From Centroberyx gerrardi (Eukaryota; Chordata; Actinopteri; Beryciformes; Berycidae): 64,000 nt of DNA. The notes beneath the pieces were generated by a model. It was not told where the DNA came from and did no database searches. It was given only the letters and a program-made list of their open reading frames with translations. The first letter of the stretch is position 1, and each line of letters begins with the position of its first letter. The DNA lies in contig NC_136004.1 of the NCBI RefSeq assembly GCF_048128805.1, positions 17,112,185 through 17,176,184 on the forward strand, in the 5' to 3' direction. Positions 17,180-27,600 of the stretch are shown piece after piece. Made by a program: the position numbers and the translations under genes.

Positions 17180-20100
17180 ATAAGGAGACAGGTGGTTTAT
17201 TCCAACAGAGGTGAGCAAAATATATCAAAATGTCTTGTGAAGCAAATTAGAATAGCCTTTTTACAACTCCCACCAAGACGTGTGTTTTACATGCCCTTGG
17301 TATTAAAAAGAAAAAAACATTAATCTTTGAAACAGTAACATCTAAACATTTGTGAACATATGAAATACTACCTTGTTTTATCCAAAGCTAAAAACTCAGC
17401 AAGAGAGATGATAAGTGCCCAGAAAGCTGAGTAAACTCTCAAGTGTGTTGCCACACAAACCGTGTCTCTACAAATGTTGATCCCATTTCCCAAAGTTTTG
17501 ATTCTTCTAGACCTTAATCAACCAGAGGCTAGAGAGAAAGTCATGGGACTGGAGAGACAGTAGAACAGCAGCCTTGCAGGTCTATTTGCCTCATGTACTG
17601 CTGAGGCCTTATGGTGTAGCCTACTAATGTAATCAGCTGGTTGTTTTTATCATTGATTAGTCTCAACAGTCTAATATCATACCACTGTGCCATTAAGGCA
17701 GCATGACATAGGGAAATATGTTTTTTTAAATGGTCAAGATTTTCTAGTTTGATGTCTAGTTTGGTTTTCTATTGTCTGTCTTGTCTGTCTAACCCTAACC
17801 CTATAATTCAGTATTTTAAAAATATAAAACTCCCCGCAGAAGCAGTCTGCAAGATGATGATTTCCCCATGCTTGCCAGGTAGAAATGACAAAACAGAGAA
17901 ATAGTAATTATGCATGTATTTTAAATACATGTAGCTGAAATCCTTCACACCCCAGTGTTTTCAGCTAGTGGGACTGCTGAGAGTCTTGATTGAATCAGCC
18001 TGTCAGTTAGAACAAAACAGTTTCACGCCTCAGCAGCCTGGCTTGTTGAGGTTTTTAATCCTTTATCTCCTCCCAGACAGTACATGCCTTGGCGCTGAAA
18101 AAAGAAACTTTAGACTTGGTCATCAAATATTGATATTTGTGAAAGTTTGATAACTATTTGTTGTGTGTTTCCATGTTTCTGTTTGTGAATTTTGGTGTTT
18201 ATAGTGGCTCAGTCCAATAAGATCTTTGGTGCTGTAAATGAGACAAAATGAGATGCCAGTAACCTTGATTTATTAGACGTGATGTAAAAAAAACCACAAT
18301 CTCCTCATATTTACTTTCATATTAACTTCATTTTGTATTTACATAGTGTTATTTCATATCATATTGTATTTCACTCTGAGGCTCTAATTCACAAAGGTTT
18401 ATACCCAAAACACAATTTGCACCTGTGTATTTTCTGGGTAGCTGAACAGCTAAAATAAATGAAGAAATAAATAAAAAGAAAAACGAACATTATTTTGAGC
18501 ATCCCTATTTGTCTGAATATTTATTTTTGTTGGTAATTTGGATCTGCCTTCAAATGACAAATACTTTTCTGGAAAACAGCTTTAATTTGTTCTTTGGAGT
18601 AAACGCTTTGTGAATCAGAGTTAGAGTTTTTCACAAATGAGTAATGGACATATTTATGTATGAGATAGATTTTAGGAATATAGTTATTGTTTTTAATGTT
18701 ATGTTTTTTTCTGATCTACAATCAAAAACCTTTTCTGCTAGTGTCATTGTTTTAATATGGTTTGACTTAGACTCATGGAGGCTAGTAAAGACTTAAAATC
18801 AAAAGCTGAGATGTTTTTATTTCACATACTTATCTGATTTGATTTGACTTTAAATCCATATTACACTGGAGATGAGCATCTGAAAAAAAAGCTTCAGCTC
18901 ACTGTCCCATTACTTATGCTATTGACTCTATGTATTTAAACCACGTGTGATATTCAGTTTGTATAAGGGCCGGAATTTGGTAATGTTTATATACTTTTTT
19001 TCTCATTTAACCCCAGATTGTTTTCCCAAGAGCTTTTGAGACAGATGCTTCCTCTCTAAGTGACAGTTTTGTTTACAAAATGATAATTAATTTCTCTTTA
19101 CTTAAGTTTAATAAAATGGTTGATGTTGATGTATCTGTCGTTATTGAAAATGTGTGGCGAAAACGGTGGAAACAGTTTCATGATGAAAGACAAATACAGT
19201 CTTGACATTTAACAAGAAACCTAACATTAGAAATGGCATGAAAGGGCGAAAAAGAGAGGATGCTAGCTACGTGCACATTATGTATAACTTTGGAATCTGT
19301 AATTTTGAGCTATATGCACTCAAGAATCATGTGTAGCTATTTTTAAGGTAATTACCCAAATGTCAGATTTGTAATATCTGTCCTCTAGAGACATAAATTC
19401 TACTGCTTTCTTGTAAGTTATAAGCTTTGTATTTACATTGTGGAGGTGCAAGCACACGGATACACACACACACACACACACACACATATAGTGCATTGGT
19501 GTCTCCTCATTTTATGATTGGCCTTGGTAAGGTAGTTGGCACCACCATGTGAAGTCCTGCCCAAACACAAAGGCAGCAAAAGGCACTAGAGCCTAGAAAT
19601 GACGAGAGCCCCCTTTGTCCCGCCGCTGGCTACTGAACAAGTTTCTATAAATATTTCAACAGCCGTCAACCAGATACATGGAGCACTTTGCTCCACAACA
19701 TGACATGATGTATTTCCTATTAAAATCTTGGAAGCACTGATTTGTTTTAGTGAGGCAAAAACTCAGATCTTTATTTCAAATAACGTTTTATGTGTCTGAT
19801 GTGTCGAAGCACCGAGTGCTTCCAGGTTAATGCTGCCCTCATGTGAACGCTGCAAGTACTGACAAGTCCTCCTGCAACCAGATTTATGTTCATGACTTTT
19901 AAAACTACCAGTTATACTGTATTTTATGGGTAGTTTCTTTATAAATGCCAAGTAATTGACCAACATGCATTGTTAAATTCATTTAAAAAATGATTGCAAA
20001 TTCCATTCCAAATGTTGAAGAAACGACTGAAACACAAATAGGTTTTGAATAAAAAGTAAGAGTTAATCAGCAGGTATTCAGAGTGTCAGCTTACCCAGAG

Positions 20101-20600
20101 CAGACATCAAAGATGATGGCAGAACAGCTCAAAAGCAAAGCGTAACCTTGTAGTGGCTGAAATGTGAGAGCTGACAGAGCCTTGCGCTAGGGTCAGATTC
20201 CCTGCTCTTTTGTCAATGAGGTGCTAAATAATTCTGCAAAATACTACCCCTTCACTTTCACTCGTCCCACCAGGTGATAGGAAGGCAGAAGGCCACAGGA
20301 CCACCCAACCAGGCTCTGTCAGAGGCCTGCTTGCTACGCTCACCCTCTCTTTGAGTTAAACCACGGGAACCTCCACCTTCGGTAACCTCAGATGAGGGAA
20401 TACTTAGGACAACTGGGTTTCTTTCGCACTGCACCTACTGCGGAGGTTCCTGGCGTATTACATTTTGACGCACCTCTGTGTTTGCCACTGACAAAAGAAC
20501 CCGGAGCTCTCAAAACAATTTGGATGGTGAAGAGGATCCAGAATAGGTAATACAGCACCTTAAGGCTATCGTTAAACTTTGATGAGCATCTGCTTGAAAT
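17180..20600. other. tmem119 distal 3' region and intergenic DNA
   Basis: AT-rich, with no recognisable exon or RNA gene. It holds a (CA)n microsatellite (about 19462-19486), the AATAAA at 19110, and a two-unit telomere-like string at 17790-17803 that is too short to mean anything. Confidence 0.5.
19462..19486. repeat. (CA)n microsatellite
   Basis: About 12 CA units in intergenic DNA. Confidence 0.9.
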
Positions 20601-20701
20601 TCTCAACAGCGGTGGTTATCTTTAGAGACACAGTGGATCATGTAAGGACCACTGGGAAACGAGGCTGCCAATCTCTTCGGAGGAGCAGATATGAGAGAAT
20701 G
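20600..20701 (+). other. Candidate 5' non-coding exon of the LRR gene
   Basis: The sequence ends GAGAATG followed by GTGAGTGATA (donor GT at 20702), and the acceptor that opens the coding exon is at 20894-20896. The exon start is uncertain. Confidence 0.35.
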
Positions 20702-20902
20702 GTGAGTGATAGAGCCTCAATACTTTATTCTACACCGTTTAATGTTTGCTAGTAAAGGTAAGACTTATCTTATCTGGATTAAAATGACAAACAACGTAGC
20801 GGTCTTCAGAATGTTACCCAATACAGTTCACACTGTATTCACACTGCATGTTTCTCTCTCGTCATGTCGTCCTCTCTCCTCCCTCGTCCCTCACAGTGAG
20901 TC

Positions 20903-22360
20903 ATGCCTTGGTGCCGATGTGGTGTCCTACTGGTTCTCTGTGTCTGTCCTCTCGCCTGCCTGGTGATGTCTCCCTGCCCGCCCGGCTGCTGCTGCCCTCG
21001 CCCGGGGCTTTTGGTTCTCTGCGAGTCCCTGGGCCTCAGGTCCCTCCCTCGCTCCGTCCCCCTCAGTACCTCGGCCCTATCTGTGGCCAGAAACCAGCTT
21101 TGTAACATAGACCACCTGCTCCGGCCCTTCTCCGGTCTGCACGAGCTCAGCCTCAGTCACAATCAGCTGGCCCGCTTCCCTCGCGGCCTGCCGTCTAGCC
21201 TGGAGACGCTGCAGCTGCAAGAGAACCGCATCACCTACATCACCTCCGGCGTCCTGCGGCAACTGGGGAACCTCACCCGCCTGGATCTGGAGGACAACCG
21301 CATTCGTGCCATCCAGCCGGGAGCGCTTCAGGGCCTTGGGAAGCTGCAGGTCCTGACACTGAAGGGCAACAAACTAACAAGCCTGCCTCTGAATCTTCCA
21401 CCCTCACTGACCCACTTGGACCTTTCGGCTAACTGCATCTCTGCCCTGGACCTGCCCTCGCTGTCTGCATTGGTCAACCTGCAGGTTCTGAAGATCAACA
21501 GCAACTGCCTGCGTTCGGTCCCAGAGAGCGCCTTCGACAGCCTGCCGCGTCTCCGATCTGTGGACCTCGCGAACAATCTGTGGGTGTGCGAGTGTGACAT
21601 TTTGTATCTTTACCGCTGGCTGCTGAGTGGAAGGCTGAAGATGGCCACGGACCTGGTGTGCACCGAGCCAGTTCATCTTGCACACCGTCTGCTTCTAAAC
21701 CTTTCCGTCATGGCGATCTGTCCCCGTGTCCTGAAGCCAAATGAGAGAATCCACCAACTTGGCTTCTCCTCTAGACCGGAAAGAAAGTCGGAGACCCCGA
21801 CAGTGAAGCCCACAGCACCTGGAGTCCAATCCTCATGTGTAAAGAAGAGGAATTTGGGAGGTCTGACTGACGGATCATCACAGCAAAAAACGACGGAAAC
21901 ATTCACCACCATTGGACTCCTTTCTGAAGCTCGTAATAGTCATCAGGATGTTCCTTTGACTCATATATTACCCGAACACTACTCTTTAGAGACTCTTAGC
22001 TATGAGGAATGCTTGTCCCTCAATGCAACACCACCATCTGTAAGTCTGCCCCATGTTAGAACCACTACTCCTCCCCCCGATGAGGAGCCAAGGTGCCTAG
22101 ACAATGTCACAGGGCGGTACCCTCAGAGTAATTCTACCTCTATTGATGGGACAGGCTCGCTGCTTTCCACAAACAAGGCTGGCCCCTTGCCCACTCCCAA
22201 CCCCAGGCCGGTCGCTCAGCAGGACTCTGCAGTGGTCATATCTCTGCTGGTTGTGTTGTGTGTGTTGGTGGCTCTCCTAACGCTGGTAGTGCTGCTTGTA
22301 CTGAAAAAGGTCCTGACGCGCCAACAGAGGGTGGCTCCACTGCAACAATCTTCAAGCTAA
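20903..22360 (+). CDS. Leucine-rich repeat single-pass transmembrane protein (unnamed)
   Basis: A 485-residue ORF on one coding exon. A signal peptide (about 1-22) is followed by an LRR N-cap with cysteines C25-X3-C29-X-C31-X8-C40, a small leucine-rich proteoglycan or GPIb-type cap. About six LRRs follow (about 55-222; for example LHELSLSHNQL, LTRLDLEDNRI, LQVLTLKGNKL, LTHLDLSANCI). Next come an LRRCT cap (NLWVCEC at 225-231, closing Cys at 253 and 273), a long Ser/Thr/Pro stalk with N-glycosylation sequons, a transmembrane helix at about 443-467 and an 18-residue basic tail. This is a cell-surface receptor or adhesion layout like GP1BA or LRTM. I do not recognise the ortholog. The start is the first ATG, 6 nt past an acceptor (CAG at 20894-20896); a donor at 20702 suggests an upstream non-coding exon. 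AATAAA lies at 22611-22616. Confidence 0.88.
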   Translation: MPWCRCGVLLVLCVCPLACLVMSPCPPGCCCPRPGLLVLCESLGLRSLPRSVPLSTSALSVARNQLCNIDHLLRPFSGLHELSLSHNQLARFPRGLPSSLETLQLQENRITYITSGVLRQLGNLTRLDLEDNRIRAIQPGALQGLGKLQVLTLKGNKLTSLPLNLPPSLTHLDLSANCISALDLPSLSALVNLQVLKINSNCLRSVPESAFDSLPRLRSVDLANNLWVCECDILYLYRWLLSGRLKMATDLVCTEPVHLAHRLLLNLSVMAICPRVLKPNERIHQLGFSSRPERKSETPTVKPTAPGVQSSCVKKRNLGGLTDGSSQQKTTETFTTIGLLSEARNSHQDVPLTHILPEHYSLETLSYEECLSLNATPPSVSLPHVRTTTPPPDEEPRCLDNVTGRYPQSNSTSIDGTGSLLSTNKAGPLPTPNPRPVAQQDSAVVISLLVVLCVLVALLTLVVLLVLKKVLTRQQRVAPLQQSSS

Positions 22361-22610
22361 TATAAACTGCTGAGAAATGAAAGTTGGCTTAATGTAAATC
22401 TGGTGGTTGACTTCGGCACAGACGACTGAAACACATTTGTCTTTACCATTTAATTCTCAGTAAGAATGAGACAGGCACATACACAGAATCTTATATCCTG
22501 TATCCGATGTGTTATACTCTGTATGTGTAGTTTAGCTATTGATATATAACTGCATTTTTAAAGTGAATCCTCCTATAGTGACCATTGAGTTTATACAATC
22601 AGTAAAGCCA

Positions 22611-22616
22611 AATAAA
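22611..22616 (+). other. Poly(A) signal of the LRR gene
   Basis: AATAAA 250 nt past the stop codon. Confidence 0.6.
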
Positions 22617-23073
22617 GCTTTAATGCCAAAAATTATACACAACAAATACACCTCAAATTGTAATTCCTCATTTCTATATCTAGGCTAATTAATTTTCCTT
22701 GTAGACAAACACTCTGCAATAAGAATAGTATTGAGCTCCCTTGTTGAAATTTACTGATCAGAATTGTTTTGAAATATTTAATTTTAACTTACTTCAAAAT
22801 CAATATCAGTTATCAAACACCGCAATTTCTGACCATTACAACAAAAGAAAAAAGAAATTGCAACTATAAACAGCATTAACACCTAGCAGCTGTGTTCTGC
22901 GATATGGGAATCTTTGCTTGAGTTCAAATTATTGAAACCACAGCAGTGTTACAGGAAGATTTCCATAGACTTCCTAGGGTGTACCAGCTGACCTTTCCAA
23001 CCAATCTGCCCACCAACGCTGCAATGCATCATTACAATGCTGGTGCTGAGATATCACTAAAGGGGCACTGATA

Positions 23074-24157
23074 CTAACTGCTGGCTTTCACACGCTCCTC
23101 CTTCTTCTCCCGCTGTTTGAGTCTGTAGTCTGACAGAGCTGCTTTTATGGCATCTTCTGCAAGCACTAAAAGAAAAGGAGCAGGAAAGTTCGAGAAACAG
23201 TATGAGCATGAATTCCAACCGCAGATGCAGCAAAACCTGTTATTTTCCCAAGAATATTGTGTTCTTTTTAAGCTTTTCAAATCAGTGTGTGATAATATTA
23301 ACTGCACAAATGAATGATTGGCTTTGTTGCCTTGAACTTACTAGAGCAGTGAAGCTTGACTGGAGGAAGGCAGAGTTCTTTGGCAATGTCTGTGTTCTTG
23401 ATCTTCAAAGCTTCATCAATCTGCATGATGGAAAACAGAATAACCAGAAATCCAAGAAACTAAAACATAGTGCTTATAAAAGTAATGGCCATTGTTTGTT
23501 TTCAAACTCGGATGTGCCAACTTACTGATTTCCCCTTCACCCACTCAGTTACCAGAGAACTAGAGGCAATAGCTGAGCCGCAGCCAAATGTCTTGAATCT
23601 TGCGTCCACAATCTTTCCATTTTCACCCACCTGGATCTGTAAATAAACAAGATTCACACTCGTTTAACTGCACAGTGTGACACTGAAACTCATGACAGGG
23701 ACAACAAACACCACAGTTTTTTGACCTCCATACCTGAAGTTTCATTACATCGCCACAGGCTGGTGCACCCACCAATCCAGTCCCCACGTCCTTGGCGTTT
23801 TTGTCAAGGGAACCCACATTTCTAGGGTTCTCATAGTGGTCCACCACCTGCAAAAAGTCAAAAAGACAGAAAAAACATACAGACATAGTACTGTTGTTCA
23901 GAGTCATTTGTTATGGTGAGAGAGGACGCCATTGGTAAAGTTACACCTACTGGCAAAAACAAACACACACGCAGAATCATTGACGCTATAATTTACAAGG
24001 TTTAGTTCATTCTGTTCATGTAAAGGACAAGTTGAAAACATATTCAATTACTTACCTTTTTGTGATATGAACAAAGTGCACTCAGCTCCGGGCCGAGTAA
24101 CCTTCTGCCAATCAACATCAGCGGGGACACACACTTTCGTAAGGAGACCATCGCCAT
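23074..24157 (-). CDS. iscu: Iron-sulfur cluster assembly scaffold ISCU (mitochondrial)
   Basis: ISCU is the scaffold on which NFS1, frataxin and ferredoxin build [2Fe-2S] clusters in the mitochondrial matrix. On the minus strand five exons join in frame: 24157-24056, 23847-23734, 23636-23526, 23420-23342 and 23165-23074, giving 165 residues (human 167). Exon 1 encodes an Arg-rich amphipathic presequence ending SYHKK, and VVDHYENPRNVGSL follows. The three ligand cysteines are present: C65 (GAPACGDVMK), C91 (FGCGSA) and C134 (LHCS). The LPPVK motif bound by the HSC20/HSPA9 chaperone pair lies just before C134. The tail LAEDAIKAALSDYRLKQ is typical. The last intron splits the Met codon after C134-S135. 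The start is the first of two ATGs. All splice sites are canonical, so the gene appears intact. Confidence 0.97.
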
Positions 24158-24666
24158 GTTTTATTTTTTACGATCTGTGGTTCAGACTGACGACAATTCA
24201 CGGAAACTGACGAGTGATCACGAGGGGACCCGTGGCCAGCAGTGAATTTCGCTGGCCTGTTTTGTTGACAAACAGGCAGGAACTTCAAACACAAGAGCCC
24301 CTAGTGGCTAGCATTAGCCAGAACGAATTAGGCATACACTGTAGCAAACCAAAGGGGGCAGGTGTCAGGATATATGCATTATTCACTGAGAACTGATATT
24401 AACCAAGTAGTAGTCAGAGGCACTTTTAGGGTGCAGAGTGGGCTTATAAACTGTCATGTAACACACAGCAAAACGCGTTACAACTACGGAAAAGGGGGAT
24501 TTTTTTTTATCATAAGTAGTAAACACAGCGATCACTAAAAACGGACTATGAATATGAACTAGTAGGGATCATAGATCGGCGGACGGCGGCGGGTTTACTG
24601 ACAGGCTCCACCTCTCACGATACTGGCTTGTTGTTAGGTTGTTACCAGGCAGACAGCCTTTCCAAC
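24158..24666. promoter_or_regulatory. Divergent iscu/sart3 promoter region
   Basis: 509 bp separate the start codons of iscu (-) and sart3 (+), so one short interval must hold both promoters. The human ISCU and SART3 genes are also head-to-head. I did not see a convincing TATA box, which is usual for housekeeping divergent promoters. Confidence 0.75.
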
Positions 24667-27600
24667 ATGGCAGCGTCAAGCAACGCAGAGGAAACGCAGT
24701 TGCAAGATATGGAGGAAGATGCAGGAATGGAAAGAGAGATGGAATCGGACGAAGAGGAGGGCATGGGTGTCGAAAATTCAGATGACGAAGAGGACGAATC
24801 ATCAGAGGACGAGAAAGAAAATGAAGCCGAAATCCAGCGTTTGGAGGAGCAGGTAACACCTAGCCAACCTAGTTAACGTTAACTAACGTTAGCTAACTAT
24901 CCTAACTGCTAGCTAGCCACAATGAATGGGTTATAAACATATCAGCCGACCGTTAGCCATCAACAACAGGTCAACAACCTCCAAACTGTGGACTACTATG
25001 CACTGTGGTTTAATAGAAATGTAATATGTAGCTACCGTTACCCAAAACAATCAAATGAGCGCGCACTACAATGTGACACGATTAATTCACATAGCTAACG
25101 TCATTAGCTTTCCAGCTAATCTTTGATGCGAATGGCTAGTCTCTGTACCCACGCGCCCTTTTTTTACTTAAGCATGGCTGTGGACTTTTACTGGCCAATG
25201 TCACATTACAACTGTCTGAAGTAGAGTACAGTAGCTGCAGAAGATGCGTTGTACCAACAAGTTTGGGTGTCATTGTATAAACTGTTGTGATAACGTCTTA
25301 TTCAAAATATGTATCGGTCGTGATTGAATCCGTCGCAGTAGTCATGTGTGTCTCATCATGGCGACCTTACACCAAACGACTTTTCAAGCGATTTCACTGT
25401 CGCAGACAAATTTCCAATGTCGGAATAAAATCATGAGAGTTTTGCTCGAGTTGTGGCGCGCTCCCGTCATTTCGTTTGGTGTAAGGTGGTCAGAAAACTC
25501 AGTCCGAGCTGTCTTAAGTCAGTCTTTTTCTCGTCTTGACGTTCCGATAAAATCAAACATGTTTAATATTATCCGAAGTCTTTAGTCTTGGCTCATGCAA
25601 ATAGTGAAGTTCAATGACGTGAACATTGTCAACAACTCTTTTCAAAGTCTTCTAGTGTATGGTAGGCAGTCTTTGCAAAATCTTACAGTCTGTGACTAAA
25701 AACTCAGTGACTTATGACACAGTCTTTAGATGTGAGCTGGATGTGAGAGGGTCTTTAGTCTTTTAAAAGTCTTTTCAAAGTTTTCTAGTGTATGGTAGTC
25801 TTTGTTTCTAGACCACATAAGGATAACTAGGTTATATTTTGTTATATTGATCAAGTTCTTGTCTCCCCTTCTTTGTGTGATTTTCAGCTGTCAATCAATG
25901 CTTTTGACTACAACTGCCATGTGGATCTCATCAAACTACTAAGGCAGGAGGGAGAGCTCTTCCGTCTGCGTAGGGCAAGGCAGAAGATGAGTGAACTTTT
26001 CCCACTCACTGAAGGTTTGTGTATGTCTATTATTTTGGGATCAGCAAAAGCCAATTCACAGCAAGCATACAAATGTATTGTGTCTCCAATTTTACTGAAA
26101 CCACAATTTTACTTACCCTGCAGAGATCTGGCTAGACTGGCTCAAGGATGAGATCCGCCTGACCGAGGAGGAGCCCAACCGGGAAAAAGTCTATGAACTT
26201 TTTGAGAAGGCTGTGAAAGACTATATCTGTGAGTGCATTACAGAATTGTTACTGCCTTTGATTTGACGCACTGTCACTGTGAGAACCTAACATGTAGTCC
26301 CTTGTCTTTACACCCAGGTCCCGATATCTGGCTTGAATATGCCCAGTACTCAATTGGTGGCATGGGGTCACCAGGTGGGATAGACAAGGTGAGGTCCATC
26401 TTTGAGAGAGCCTTGACAGCGGTGGGGCTGCACATGACCAAGGGAGAGACTGTTTGGGAAGCGTACAGGGAGTTTGAGAACGCCATGCTGTCCACAGTAC
26501 AGGTCTGAGTTTCCTTCAGTAGTATTATAGATCTCACCGCTCATCATTCACACACACCCTTGTATTTGCTCTTAACTGTTGGATTGCATGCATATGCCAG
26601 AGAAAGCTTGATTTTGAAAAGGAGAAGGGCAGTTTCTGAGAACAATATTAGACTATGCAAGGTAGTCGCATAAAAAAATGTTGTTACAGTAGTAGCAGAC
26701 AGTAGGTGTTTTAAAACCCATCAACATACCCATCTGTTTGTCAGGTTAATGTTGCACCAAAGCATGCTTTTGATAAATTTTTCCTGAGAGTAGAAAATAC
26801 AAACCTAAAATGCATGATTTAACTCCTTTGATGCTACACAAAATAGGCCTTTCCTGAATTTTGACACCATTTTCTCTCCTTCCTTTCTTCTCAGCCTCCC
26901 CCTGGCAGGGTGCCCACATGTGAGGACCAGGAGCTGCTGAAGACTCAGCTTGAGCGCATCCATACGCTGTTCCGCCGCCAGCTGGCCATCCCCTTAATGG
27001 GTACGGATCCCACCTCCGCCGTCCAGAGGGGGTGCTGTAAAATGGGGAGGATTCTTATTGTGGGGTGGAATCATGGCTCACCTGGGAAATTGTGAATTAC
27101 CTCCTTTTTAAAAAGATCTTTTTGAGCGGGGGGGCATGCACTGCTAATGCGGCCTTATGGGATAAGCTGAGTGTTGCACAGTTGATGTGGTGAGGCTTTT
27201 GAAAAGCCGTACAGGTTTACAAAGACATCACTCTCCAGGCCCAGTTGCACAGTCCCTGACCAGCTTTTCAGTTAATTGCAGGACTGGACTAGAGATAGCC
27301 AGATGGTCTGGTATTGTGCACGTTTTTTCCTGGCCCGGCTGAACGGACACCAGAGGCATTTCTGGAATGGCTCAGCCTCTCTTGTCAATAACCTGTGCCA
27401 GCATTCTGGTTATAATCCTTCTTTATCTGAACATGTCACTTGCTGACTTGTTCCCTCAGATTATGGGACAAAGAAAAGGCAGTATATATGGAAATGTGCA
27501 AATGTATGCTTTTCTGCAGTACACATTTGTCTAACTTTTTAAATCTAAACTTCCTAATATTTACCTTCTTTTTCATACTGTAACTAACTGGTTTAGGTTT

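Noticed and set aside
16346..17218. 290-codon ORF antisense to tmem119
   Set aside because: It mirrors the GC-rich coding exon of tmem119, has low-complexity Leu/Gly/Asp content and no family signal.
17790..17803. Telomere-like CTAACCCTAACCCT
   Set aside because: Only two units; expected by chance.
24628..24666. Upstream start for sart3
   Set aside because: The codon is TTG; the first real ATG, in good context, is at 24667.
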